This document shows positions 45,856 through 57,043 of a DNA stretch of 64,000 nt, in pieces. Every line of letters starts with the position of its first letter. Position 1 is the stretch's first letter. Under the pieces are notes generated by a model. The model saw only the letters and a list, made by a program, of their open reading frames with translations. It was not told where the DNA came from and did no database searches. A program made the translations under genes and the position numbers. Source of the DNA: Pisolithus tinctorius (taxonomy: Eukaryota; Basidiomycota; Agaricomycetes; Boletales; Pisolithaceae). The stretch covers positions 1,178,001-1,242,000 of the forward strand of contig JANFAH010000002.1 of assembly GCA_024663395.1 (NCBI GenBank), in the 5' to 3' direction.

Positions 45856-45992
45856 GATGGTTAGGATGAGAAAGAGAGATGCAAAAGGCTTAGCGAGCCA
45901 CAAGTATCGGTTTTTCAAACTCAGCCAATTTTCGGACTCAGCCTGCCACTCTCGCAGGGGTCTCATGGGTTCGACCCCTAAGAGGGGGATAC

Positions 45993-46499
45993 TGTCATAG
46001 TCATGCCTCGACTCCGGCCGGACTCAGCCTCGGCCTCGCCTGTCCTGTATCTCCAGTTGGTCTAGCGCGGTAGACACTGCTTTGCAGTGTCTGTCACTTC
46101 GGTTAAGTCCTCGCCCAGTCGTGTCCCCGGTCCACTCTGTCCCGGTCTCCGTTGTCTTTGTCACACCTTACTAATACCTGTCTTACCAATCACCTTAGCA
46201 ATCCTTGTGAGACTGGCATTACCGGTCTCTGTACTATGGTTACTTCTGGTATATAAACTTGTAAATACTCGGCCTGTACTCCTTAGTCTGAAATCAACTA
46301 AGTATCTCCTGATAACCCCGCCTCGGCCTCGGACTCAGACTGAGATCCACGCAAGGGAATAGCGCTGTACCCTCAGTCGCTAAGTCCAAACAGTCCAACC
46401 ACCTGAACCCTCGACTTCACTCCTGATCCTGACCCCTCGGCTTCGCACCTGCTTCGGTCTCCGGTCCAGACTCAACCTGGACAATCCTTGTACTTGACA
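45993..46499 (+). repeat. 3' LTR of the young chromovirus
   Basis: 507 bp, TGTCA to TGACA, preceded by polypurine tract AAGAGGGGGATA. It matches the 5' LTR apart from a ~22-bp deletion near 46025 and scattered CG to TG/CA changes. On the minus strand it lies just upstream of the antisense gene and could serve as its promoter. Confidence 0.96.
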
Positions 46500-46598
46500 C
46501 GACGATCCCAGCAGGAGCTGGAGGATGGAGGCAGCATGTGCAAGGTCGTCAGCTGGGACACCAATGTTGGGAGGCGAGTTGTTAGGGTTGGGCGACAT
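46500..46598 (-). pseudogene. First exon piece of the minus-strand gene split by the chromovirus
   Basis: ATG at 46598 (MSPNPNNSPPNIGVP) through LQLLLGSS. The frame continues exactly at 38962 if the element and one CGACG copy are ignored. The insertion therefore lies inside an exon. Confidence 0.7.
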
Positions 46599-46604
46599 GG
46601 GAGT

Positions 46605-48638
46605 GAGGGTGAGGAAGAAAAGATGAGGGAGGAAAAAGTGGAAGGAACATGCGGGGTAGCTTAGATAAGAAGAAGGAGGGAAATGGTGGGAAGTCGATCG
46701 AAATGGATTGATTATCACCGGAAATCGGAATCTTCACTCGATGCAGTGACAGTCTTACAGTCTCAGTGCACTCAAAGAGCCATGGCGCTCTCGCCATATT
46801 CTAGTCTATTTTCCTTTTGTGTTACAGTGCTCACTAACGTTCTACACTAGGAAAGACAATGGCCTGAATTTGAACAAGCAAACTAACTGCGAAGGGTAAT
46901 GACAGGCTGTGAAGGAAACGCTAGACTACGCAACATTCTTGGAGCTATTCCACAGCTAGGAAGGGTCGCTACAGGAGAGGTATGCAGAGCTGGAACAAGT
47001 GAGAAGGGATGTGAACCAAGTAGAAACAACACTGAAGAGAAGCTTGGCTGGGGTAGATGCACTGACAGGTGACCCTTCCATTTCGGTTCGAATGCATTTT
47101 ACAGTGAGAAACAGGTATCTTGGCACAAGAAAAAAAAGTGAGTCAACAGAGGGCAAATGTCCAAGATCGAGCAAGGGCTCATATTCATACCCATCAAGGT
47201 CGAAGACCTATCTTTGAAGCGGGATTGAGAGGCTACAAGTTCAAGGTGAGGTATTCTATTGTAGTTCGAACGTAAACTACATCGAAGTGTTTTGTTTTCA
47301 GCATCGGAAGAGGCAGAAAGCAGGAATGGAAAGCTCTCGAAGGTACATACGAAGAGCCAGGGATATTAGAAATGCAAGTCGAAGGCCGCTGGTATCATTA
47401 TGCTCCATGAAATTCATTCCTGCATGTGAGGCGCAAGTCCAGGAGCTGAGAAAGGGGGGGGGGGGCCAGAGTACCATAGAAAGGACACAGTATAGGGTAG
47501 AAGGAGTCTCCTGAGGGCCCAAGCTTTTGTTTTTCTTGGTTTCATTTCTACTAATGTCGTCTTAAGGATGAAATGGAGTTGAGAGCGCACAATGCACTCT
47601 CATAGGATTGTGAATACATCACTGATAGGGGGTTTACAGGTATAAAATAATCTTTGAGCTGGGTCATAGGTACAGAGGGTCTCTATCCCCAGCCGCTGCA
47701 CTGTGAAAATGCTCTGTCACAGTTCTACTGCCAGCTGTGTTTCGATGAGCCGTTCCTACCTTGCACCGCACTCGATTTATCACCCACTTGTTTGTGCATT
47801 CAAAGCACTATGATCATCACCTGGGCTAAGAGGTTGGCTTCAGAGGTGTGGAAAATCGAGGGCGCAAGGTGATGGAGAAGGTACAGGAGAGTTGGCTGTG
47901 AGGGGTCTTGGGGATGTTGATGAGAGTGAGGGGGAGGTTCGAGGAGCACAGTGCAGGTTCAGGATTGAAGGGGCACATTGATGGAGGAAGGAGTTGTTGA
48001 GTGCAGGGTGGAAGGTGATGTGAAGTACAGCGAGTGAGGGGAAGGCTAGGAGAGTCAGAGGGCAAGGGTACAAAGGAGAAGCTAGTGAGGATGGGTACGA
48101 AGCCAAGGATGTCTACACAAGGAAGGGGATGACCGAGGACGGTTGGCGTCTAAACCCCCCCTCGGATGTAGGGAACATGAACCTTTTCCCTATGAGAAGT
48201 CATGCTTCAGTTGGGTTGAAGGGAAGGTTTGAGGGTGAAGGATGTAAGAGAGAGTCAAGGAGGATTCAGGCTTAGGGGTTGTGGCTGAAAAAGGACTTGG
48301 TGTCGAAACATAGAGAGCTGACTAAGCATGCAGGTGGTCATGGCATGTGCCACATCACTTAACAACTACAGTACACCAGGGAGGACTACACTACACTAGC
48401 TACCACCATTTTACTCTGTGCTCTTGCCTTTGGGAGAACACACTTAAGCTCCCCTTTCTTGCCAAGGTTCTTCTCTAGGGACAAGAAATATATTTTTCTT
48501 GGGCGAGTTCCCTCTTTGTTCATCTAAGGTACTTACCCGGCATCCAGAGCAAAGCCCCTTCAGGGTCAACCCGACTTGAGCAGAACCTACTTCTTCCGGA
48601 GTCAGAGTTCTTGGCCATCAGAAAACATGTTCTTACAG
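46605..48638. other. Unassigned interval with minor gene-like fragments
   Basis: Plus-strand fragments at about 46980-47216 (helical, ELEQVRRDVNQVETTLKR) and 47281-47513 may be retroelement gag or host remnants; neither is recognised. A 13-G run lies near 47455. No LTR pair, RNA gene or intact gene can be defended here. Confidence 0.4.
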
Positions 48639-49562
48639 CATCTCCCACCCTTTCATCCTCTCAGTGAAGTTAACAAAAACTTCATGGATGGGGTTCTGAT
48701 GGAGGAGGAGGAAAAGGGGGGACATCTTCTGCTGGATCTTGCAGTAAGAAGGCAAGATGCATGTCATACTCATCATGAATGTGATCAGGGAGGCTGGAGA
48801 ACAGTAGACTATGCTGCAGCTGTCACAATGCAGGAAGAATGATGGATGAGACTGGAATAAAGATGGCGCAGGGAGCAGGGAGGAATGATCCATATGCTTC
48901 ATCAACTGGGGAGACTGAAATGACCACATAAGACCTTTCTAGTTGAGTGACAGACCTGAGGCGACCAAAGAACATCCTTCTGGAAGTCATACTGACAAGG
49001 AGAACACACTGACCAAGCTGCATGGGATGAGACGGGGCTGACAATGATGGGATGAACCAGGGGGCTTCAGGATGGAAGCTGGTGGGAATGCCTGGCAGAT
49101 ATATGTAGCCACTGTCTCTGGCAAATGAGACAAGCGAGATGATTGATGAAGAGGTGGCCATGATTGATGGACTTAGCAAAATGAGCATCTGATGGATGGA
49201 GTGCTGTAGAAACACACAGGGTGAGGATCCTCTCCAAATTTGGAAGGAAGAATCGTGGGGCTGAGCACTTTAAGCGAGTGTGGGAACAGAGTTGATATCT
49301 TTGGAAATGGTGGAGATACAACAAAAACCGGAATGCCATTCACGGGCACTAAAAACCTTTAATGTGCGCTTAACTTGCTTCCTCTTTTCTCTTTAGCTCT
49401 GATGACTCGTTCTTGTGCGAAGGATGACTGTTAATGTCTGACAGTCTTTCTACACATGAGGCCTTTAGTCTTCATCTGCATGCCTGGGCATTGTGCGCAG
49501 CTCGTCAATGAGTTAGGCAGAGTCAGCTGTAACCATGTCCACAACACCTTTGGTGTGTGACA
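48639..49562 (-). repeat. Repeat R1, copy D (partial)
   Basis: Matches about 27230-28115 of copy C and ends with the family terminus TGTGTGACA at 49562. The other end is missing. Confidence 0.85.
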
Positions 49563-49564
49563 CT

Positions 49565-50253
49565 GCACCATATCGCTATCCCAGCTGTCCTACATTGAGG
49601 CCATTCTGATGAAATACAACCTCACCAACTGCAAACCTGCCACAATTCTGATGGACCCTGGAATAAAACTCTCTTGCAGAGAAATTCTGCAGCCAGCTGA
49701 AGAAGCTGCACACATGAAAAACATACCCTACCATGCTGCTGTAGGCTCCCTCATGCACCTTGCTGTTGGAACATGCCCAGATATTGCATTTGCTGTCTCC
49801 ACAGCTGTGCAGTTCAACAATGCACCCAACATGACTCACTGGGAAGCTTTAAAATGAATCTAAAGGTATATTGCAGGCACAAAAGTGCTCACTTTGACAT
49901 TTGGAAATACTGACCAGGGCCTCGAGGGCTATACTGATGCAGATGGAGCTTCACAGGAGCATCAATGTGCTATAAGTGGATATGCCTATCTACTGGATGG
50001 AGGAGCTATCAGTTGGGCTTCACAGAAACAAGAACTTGTAACACTCTCAACTGCTGAAGCAGAGTACATCACAGCAACTCGTGCAGCCAAGGAGGGCTTG
50101 TGGCTTCAACAACTCATTGGGGAAGTTTTCCGACCACTCAAACACCCTATCCCACTGTATTCTGACAGTCAATCTGCCATTGCACTCACCAAGGATGGCA
50201 CCTACCATGCTTGCACCAAGTACATCAATATATGATACCATTCCTATCATTTA
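49565..50253 (+). pseudogene. pol: Ty1/copia pol fragment (end of RT and RNase H)
   Basis: The plus frame has MKYNLTNCKPATILMDPG, YHAAVGSLMHLAVGTCPDI (about 49730-49790), YTDADGASQEHQCAISGY, SWASQKQELVTLSTAEAEY (about 50014-50070) and LYSDSQSAIALTKDGTYHA. These are hallmarks of copia RNase H. A TGA near 49855 and one near 50233 interrupt it. Upstream pol is lost at the junction with repeat R1. The remainder resumes at 53516 after a DNA-transposon insertion. Confidence 0.9.
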
Positions 50254-50382
50254 CAGCAGTTCCCAAGTGTAATGAGACTGTGTGAATTTTTTTGAGTCAC
50301 ATGTTGAGTCATTCCAAATTGGGAATGAGTTGTAATAAGTCATGTTGTGAACATTCCCTACACCATTGGCATCTCACCACAA

Positions 50383-51510
50383 CAATGGGAAACTGCTGTA
50401 TCAGCAAAACATCAAGGAAATTGCCCTCAAGCTTTGGGATCAAGGCTGGGAGGCAGAGGATATATGTGATACCTTAGGAATATCTCGCACAAGCCTCTAT
50501 TAATGGCAAGTGATTTTTGCAGAGCATGGCAGTGTCAACCATCCCCTGTCACCACTGAAAGGCCAAGGCCTTCATATCCTTACCCACACCCTCATTCAGG
50601 CCTGCCAGGGCCTATTCTCTCAAGAACCAGATCTATTTCTTGATGAAGTAAAGACTTGGCTAGCCCTTGAACATGACATCATCATCTCCACATCAATGCT
50701 TGCTCGCAATCTCACTGAAATTGGGCTCACTCACAAAATACTTCACAAAATAGCTGCAGAGAGGGATGAGGAATGCTGTGGAGACTTCCAGGAACAAATT
50801 ATCGCCAACTTCCAAGGGGATGGTCATGAATTCATGTTTGTGGATGAAACAAGCAAAGATGAGCATACATGGGCACGTCACTATGGTCATGCAATGTCAG
50901 GTGCTTGTGTGCCCCTCTCAGATGTCTTTGTTTGAGGTGACCAGTATTCCTTGGTTGCAGTGATGACAGTCGATGGATATATTGCTGCTGAGGTTGTGGA
51001 GGGTTCTTACAATCATGATCTATTTTGTGACTTCATCACACAGCAACTTGTAAGTCATTTTCCTGTTCCTTTGATCATCCTAGCTGATATTTCAATGTAG
51101 CTGCCTGCCATGAATCCCTTCCCTGCTGAAAGGTCTGTTATTGTCCTTGACAACTGCCACATCCATCACAATGAAGACATTGAAACCACAGTCCAGGAAG
51201 CCGGTAAGTACAATCTACACTTCATTTCATCACTCATTTATCCTCCACAGGTTGTATTCTCATGTTCTTGCCTCCATATTCCCCAGATCTCAACCTGATC
51301 AAGGAGTTGTTTGGCACCTGTGCATTGTCTTGTTTCTTTCTGTTTCTTGAACTTGCTCACAACATATCACAGTAAAGGCACATCTCTGTTGCCATGCTCA
51401 TCATCTGTGCCAGGAGGAAGATCCCATCAATATGCTCCTTGAGGCAACAAGCTACATCATTGCTGGGAAATGTCAGGAGTGGATATGCCATGCTGGTTAT
51501 ATTACAGTGT
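50383..51510 (+). pseudogene. Tc1/mariner-like DDE transposase, intron-containing, decayed
   Basis: Helix-turn-helix region IKEIALKLWDQGWEAEDI and DTLGISRTSLY (about 50415-50503). The catalytic core shows FMFVDETSKDEHTW (first Asp, about 50835-50875), VLDNCHIHHNEDIETT (second Asp, about 51140-51190) and PPYSPDLNLIKELFG (third acidic residue, after an intron). Introns 51050-51100 (GTAAGT to TGTAG) and 51204-51250 (GTAAGT to CACAG) restore the frame across motifs. Stops at about 50502 (TAA) and 50933 (TGA, where Arg is expected before GDQY) inactivate it. The start codon is unclear. Confidence 0.82.
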
Positions 51511-51693
51511 AGTCACCAGAGATTTATGGAATATTTTTGAGTCTGTTCTGTAGAAGAGTCTAGTCATCTTTTTGTTTGAGAAATGCTTGAGAAACTTGAC
51601 TTGCAATTTTTGAAGCACCAAGGAAAAAAAAAGAGCATGCATGACATTTGCACACTAGACACAATATTACACAGTGTGAACAACTGGCTACTC

Positions 51694-53381
51694 CTATTCC
51701 CAAGTGCCTGCACAGATTGCCTCACAAAACTTCCAATGCACTGCTAAAAATGAGCAGGATGTGAGAATGGAGAGTCCACTGTCCTTCCAGTCTGCCTCCA
51801 AGAGTGATTCTACAACTTTATTCCCAGGAATGTAGTCCAGTTTCTCCAACTTCTCTTGAGTATGCACTGACAGCTGATACTTTGTACAGAACTCTGAGAG
51901 CAAAACATTGTGCATCATGGTGGAACTGGGTGAAGAGAAGATGGTCATACTTTGACTGGGCAGTGGTGGGGTTGGTGCAGGCAGAGATGTCATGTTTGAC
52001 ATATAGTAGCCATATGAACCATAGGGAATTGGTGGAGGAGGAAAGTAAGAGCCAAATGGATACATGGGGTGGGGGCCAGGGGCATGCCAAGGGCCATGAG
52101 GCCCAGGCGCACTATGGTGGTCTTTGTTCCATGCACCAAGGATCAGATTTGGAATGTCTGCTGGCATTTGGCCAGCAGGAACAGCAGACACCTTTGTAAA
52201 GTGATTGGACATTGGCAGGGTATCACATGTTGCAGTTGGTGGCTATCAGGGTGTCAGCAATGTATTCAAATCAATATTCCACTTATGACATACCTTTGCA
52301 GCAATGGTGTTTGCCCAAATTTGAAGGTGAAGTGGGGTTAGCTCCCAGAAGAGTCCCCCCGATGCATATATGCGCTTGTTTGGAAAGTGGGGATGATTCC
52401 CAACAGGATATTTGTCTTGTAATTCCTTGAGCTTGTTTGCAGAGCAGTTATGAAGTGAATTGATTTGTGATTTGATAGACAAGTCAGGCAGTGGTTCGTC
52501 ATCAAGTTCTCTCACCACCCCCGAGCTCTTCCCTCTCCCTCTCTTCTTTTCCTCAATTGTTGGCTGTCATAGTTCAGCACTTGCTGCTCACAGAAGAAAT
52601 GAAGATTGCTTATGAGCTCACGCAGAATGGGCCTCAGCACATACAGAAAAATAACTCGATCCTTCTTGCATGACTTCACAGCATTGATCATCACCTGATA
52701 TCCTACCTCATTTGTGATGAGTTTGAGCTGGAGATTAGCAGGAGTTTCAAATCACCAGCACAACTGTTCAGCTGCCAGATGCCATGGCATGGTATCAGCA
52801 GTGTCAGCAACAGCATCAATGAAGGTATCAAAAGTATCCTTAACTGTGAATATAAAAGGGTTGCACTGGGTAAGTTTGACAGAGGTTGAGGATGTCAATT
52901 TGCCCTGTGTGCAGGCCAAGGCCTCGATGGACATCTCAAGATGCAGGTGTGCTGTGATAGATTGGGGTGGGGGTTTGGCAATGCTATCCTCTGAGTCACT
53001 AATATTGAATATGGCTGTCTTCGACATTGATTTCTTCGCTTTCTTCTTCTTTCTTGAGGCAGGGGACTTTGGGAAAGATGGGGAATTGGATCACTTCTGC
53101 TTGCGGCCATGCTTTGCTTTCTTTGTAGGGGTCTTAGCAGAGATTTTCTTTGGAGAGTTCTTGACAGGGCTAGCAACCAGTGTAGATGTCACTGATTCAC
53201 ATGGAGGGATATATGCATTGCCAATAAATGTGAACGTGTCTAGGGATATCAGTGCACTGCTGGGTAGAGACAGATAATAGAACTTACAAATGGTGGAGCC
53301 AGGAGAGGCTTTTTGCTCATTTGCCTGCTCCACTGATTCCACCCCACAGCCTATTGGATCAGGCTCACTGGGGGGGTCCAT
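51694..53381 (-). pseudogene. Second gene of the Tc1/mariner-like element (unknown accessory protein)
   Basis: Starts at the ATG at 53381 (MDPPSEPDPIGCG). A Lys-rich basic block (KKAKHGRKQK) joins a second basic run and MSKTAIFNISDSED across a probable intron near 53050-53090. A helical central region follows (about 52500-52900), then a Pro/Tyr-rich stretch (PPPPIPYGSYGYY, about 52010-52050). A compact C-terminal domain (LSEFCTKYQLS ... LDYIPGNKVVESLLEADW) ends at 51694. A TGA near 52750 interrupts it where Arg fits. The C-terminal part resembles small helical domains I recall from other mushroom transposon proteins; function unknown. It lies entirely inside the element and is convergent to the transposase. 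Confidence 0.65.
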
Positions 53382-53515
53382 AGCAGTGAGAATGCTGACA
53401 CAGAGGTGTAGGGAATGTTCATGACACGACTTATTATGACTTGTTCCCAATTTGGAATGACTCAATGTGCAACTCAAAAAAATTCACAGTCTCATTACAC
53501 TTGGGAACTGCTGTA

Positions 53516-53761
53516 ATTTATTGTCCTACTGATGTCATGGTTGCCAATACCCTTACCAAACCTTTACTTAGCATCAAGGCAAAACACTTCACATCTGCAC
53601 TTGGACTTCATTCTGATTGAGGGGGAGTGTTGAGAATGTGTTTTGGAATTATGGTAGCCTCTTGGAGTTTTGCCCAGAGGGCTCAGAGTTTCTCCCCAAC
53701 CCTTGGAATTAAATTCCAATGTCACTATGCTTACTAATTATGGTACTATAAATTTTCCACA
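53516..53761 (+). pseudogene. Copia pol end, polypurine tract and LTR start
   Basis: Continues the RNase H frame after the insertion (DVMVANTLTKPL) and ends TGA near 53619. The tract GAGGGGGAG and an LTR-like start TGTTGAGAATG at 53628 follow. A diverged copy of this LTR piece lies at 58785-58895. Confidence 0.75.
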
Positions 53762-54168
53762 CCATTCTTTTCCACCTCAGTGACTCCTTCATACACTGAG
53801 ATACTCATACCTTCATTATCTCCTGCCTGTTTCCACACCCAAACCTTCCCATCTGACCCAATCCTATTGATTTTGGTCTCATCTGACCAGATAACCCTTC
53901 TCCAGTCCTCCACAATCCATTCTTTGTATTTCAGACCAAAGGTCAATCACTTCTTCCTGTGAATTATAGGGAAGAAGGTTCTTGAGCACCTGGAGACTGT
54001 AGGCTGACTGATACCCAGCCTAAAGGCAATAGTGCAAGTAGAATGACCATTACAGGCCAGAGAAATGATGTTTTCATTCTGAGCAGAGGAGATGGGGTGC
54101 ATAGTATAGTTAGGAAGCATTGACAAGGTAGACAGTGGTTGAATAGCTTGGACTAAAATGGTTGCCAA
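53746..54168 (-). pseudogene. Tc1-family transposase fragment
   Basis: The minus strand has a helix-turn-helix (CTIAFRLGISQPTVSRC, about 54000-54050) and, after a gap, WRRVIWSDETKINRIGSDGK, the first-Asp region of Tc1-like DDE transposases (about 53850-53905). The rest of the catalytic domain is missing. Distinct from the element at 50254-53513. Confidence 0.8.
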
Positions 54169-54169
54169 G

Positions 54170-54764
54170 GGACAATAACCATAGCAACCATCTTTGATGA
54201 TTTTTGAAATTGTGTTATGTGATATTGGTTGGATTCTGATGGATCCAATACATAGTTACAAAATTGATTCAATGACATGGTGATTTAAATCAAGTATATT
54301 GCCATGGATACTAATTCAAATTACATAATCTGTTTTTTTGATGGATAGCCCTGTGCAAATGGTTTATGTCATCAACTTACACTCTGGTCTTATCTGCCTT
54401 TGTTCCTGATAAACTCAACAAACAACCCAAAATGTGCAAACATTGAACTTCAAAAAAATCATCAAATTAATTTTCAAGTGCAGTCTTTACATATTGTACT
54501 ACATTAAAACCTGTCCTTGACACTCCAAAGTCTGTTGTGTTATTTAGTTGTTCTGCTTTCATGATCAGTAGGAATTGAGAGGTTGTCAGACATTACTACA
54601 GATCCAGCTTTTGATCTCACACAAATCAATATCAGGACCCCAAGGTGCATAGCTATAAACATGCATGATATTCATAGAAAAGCCTTTTACATATTCACGT
54701 GTATGAAAGGTCGAGACAGCAACTAGGTACCCGTGTAAGATAAGCCGTAGGGCACACCAACACA
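54170..54764. other. AT-rich transition interval
   Basis: No gene seen. It marks the change from repeat-dense, CpG-poor sequence on the left to CpG-containing gene sequence on the right. Confidence 0.4.
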
Positions 54765-55749
54765 TTATATGTGACCCCTTCTAGCATGGACGCCCGATGG
54801 GAGTGCTGAACAGCGATGAAAATCAGTCGGAGGGTGAGCACAAAACTGAAAAGTCGTGCTTACCGACTGGTCCGACACCGTACTGATGAAGAAGAGCGGA
54901 GGCGATGATCAAAGGCCCCGCATAGCCTGACGGCTGATAAGGATTAGTGATCTTCTGGACAACTAATTGGGAAAAGGGGTCCCGAGGCTTCTTCAGTGCG
55001 ACCTCGATGAAGGGGATCGGCATGAAGCACGTCGCATGGAAATTCGACACCACCACCACTAACCGGCCATCCCCCATCGTACACTTCTTGAAGTTACCGC
55101 GATTGAAATCGGAAGGGCAGAGGTATCGACCGTAGCTAGATAGATCTATATCGTCACGAAAATCGATACGCAGGAACTTCAAGATCTAACATAGCTCTGA
55201 GTTCGCCAAAGCACCTTGAGACGTTGGGCAAACACTTACGTTGTGAATATGAGCATAGAAGTCCTGGTCGGTCCTGTAATGGGCATTGGGAAGCCACTCG
55301 GGAAAGAAGGAGTGTACAATAGATTTTGTACCGCCGCCCATGTGTCCGAGTGTCGCGGCTGCTGGTGCTTGGAGGCCGATCAACGCCTCGATAGCTTTCG
55401 CAATTAGTTCGACGTCCTCTCTCTTGCAATTTATACTCTCGATGTACTCCATGGCGATGTATCCAATTGACAACCCGCGGTAGTCTGCCGTAAACGCATG
55501 GTATACGCGAGGGACTAGTATGTCTGAGGCACCAGCAGTGCGGAGAGCCTGTGCTGCCCAATCCTGCGTGCGCGCCTCGCCGAGGGTAACGTCGGGGCCA
55601 CATCTGATCCAGGCAATGACCGACGCAGAAGAATCGAGAAGGGCGGTTCCGGAGGGGAAGCCGAGCTGTGAGCAGTGGTTCACGATTGCCTCTTCGGAGG
55701 GCAGTTGCGGGTTGTGTAGAAATCCATACGGTGAAGGATCAGACAACAT
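54765..55749 (-). CDS. Aminoglycoside-phosphotransferase/kinase-fold-like protein (host gene, 3 exons)
   Basis: Exons 55749-55240, 55185-54864 and 54805-54765 with GT-AG introns of 54 and 58 nt and matching phases, 290 aa. GYIAMEYIESINC (about residues 95-107) resembles the hinge region of kinase-like phosphotransferases. The helical segment DVELIAKAIEALIGL and the Gly-rich GHMGGGTKSIVHSFFPEWL follow. Most of the classical catalytic loop is not obvious, so activity is uncertain. Codons are CG-rich with no stops, unlike the repeats to the left. The start at 55749 is the first ATG of the open frame. Confidence 0.65.
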
Positions 55750-56149
55750 AGTAACTAGGAGGGGGCATTAACCATAAAGGAGAACTATGGGGTGAAAGAT
55801 AATGAATACGACGTACTTCGAAGGACTAGCTGGGTAAGACCTTAATTTGACGATGACGAGAGCAGAGAGATTGTGGAAAGGTGTGGGGAACAGGGTTACG
55901 TCTGGAAAGCTGACGGCTTTTTATAATCGGCTGATTGAACGCTCCCACACTTCGGGATTCAGACAATAGGGCGCAAAAGTTACATAAATGAGGTAAGAAC
56001 ACGCGAGGAAACTCACACGACGCGGTTTGCACAATCAGAGTTGGCGCCGACGCCGATTTGAAAAAGTGCCGTTGAACATTATGTAATTTGGAAGGAAGTA
56101 CCTACATACATAACTAGGATCTCTATTGTCACGAATTCGAAGACAATAC
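55750..56149. other. Intergenic, upstream of the kinase-like gene
   Basis: Likely contains the minus-strand promoter. One copy of the GTTGGCGCCGACGCC motif lies at about 56039-56055. No gene recognised. Confidence 0.4.
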
Positions 56150-56252
56150 GGTGGTTCAAAGTTAGTGCCCACGCCGGCGCCGGCGCCTACGCCTACAGCA
56201 AAGACTGCCTACAAATTAACTGTAGGCGTAGGCACTAACTTTGAGCGACCCT
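56150..56252. repeat. Small hairpin element (MITE-like), CAAAGTTAGTGCC termini
   Basis: About 103 bp. Its ends, GGTGGTTCAAAGTTAGTGCC and the inverse of GGTCGCTCAAAGTTAGTGCC, are followed inward by CCTACGCCTACA and its inverse. Related half-sites occur near 56040 and at 57044-57105. Confidence 0.7.
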
Positions 56253-57043
56253 TTTCCTGTTGGCGCAACTTGAAATATCACTTTAAATCTTCCACAACCC
56301 GCCCATTGCCAAAGGGGATCAACTTGACAGCACGGCTTCATCTTAGTTCCGCACCATGCAGCTCTCGCAAACAAACACATGTTGCTTGCAGCTCGTAAGT
56401 AAACGAGTCTTTAACATTCAGTGTACTTCCATCCACAGGTTCAATTTCAACTGCAGGCACCATAGGTAAGGCAGTGCTACTACAGAAATAGTGAGATTGC
56501 ACGGGATGTTACCGTTGGAGTTTTCATCTTCTCCGCCCTGGGTCAAGCGGACCCTTCGATGTCATCTGGGCTATGTGGCAAGTAAGTTATTATGCTCCGA
56601 CTCGGGGCTTTGCGAATCATACACATGCAGCACTCATGTTTAAATGACAGCACTGGATTTCTTCACTACCAAGTTAGTCATGCTCGCGTCTCCATCTATA
56701 CCCTGCAGCCAGTTCGTGGACGAAGTACCCCCGTGCAACAAGTTACATAACAACATGGGTGGGTGTGGTGGAGACCTGTACTTAGCTGAATGCGGTCTTG
56801 TTTGCTCATTTGTTCGTGATCAACAGGTGCTCCCTTGATCGGAGGTTTGGTCTCCGCCATGTAAAATGTACGTCCATTTCATCTCAAAACTATTTGTGAC
56901 AAAATTTATCTGCACTGCAGTTACTCGTGGTTATTGTAGTTCAATGGTAGGTGACCACCTTTTTGGATTGGTGCTCATCAACTCAATACTATGAGTTTCT
57001 TCGCACATAAAATACATTACTGTAGGTCCCTTCGCCGCTACGC
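56253..57043. other. Unassigned interval
   Basis: Contains a few intron-like GT-AG stretches and short frames on the plus strand (56644-56835) but no recognisable protein. May hold a small spliced gene that I cannot resolve. Confidence 0.35.

Larger units (their letters stand above)
38968..46499 (+). mobile_element. Nearly intact Ty3/gypsy chromovirus with both LTRs
   Basis: 7532 bp flanked by CGACG at 38963-38967 and 46500-46504. Order: 5' LTR, gag, -1 shifted pol (protease, RT, RNase H, integrase, chromodomain), an antisense spliced gene, polypurine tract, 3' LTR. CG dinucleotides are largely preserved, so it is young compared with the copy at 12.5-19.1 kb. Two in-frame stops (40239 and 43007) suggest it is not autonomous today. 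No obvious tRNA-type primer binding site follows the 5' LTR. Confidence 0.96.
50254..53513. mobile_element. Tc1/mariner-like element with TA target duplication and two convergent genes
   Basis: 3260 bp inserted in the copia RNase H, flanked by TA at 50252-50253 and 53514-53515. Inverted termini of about 110 bp begin CAGCAGTTCCCAAGTGTAAT and include TTTTTTTGAGT and CATTCCAAATTGGGAA. It holds a decayed DDE transposase gene on the plus strand and a second multi-exon gene on the minus strand. Confidence 0.93.
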
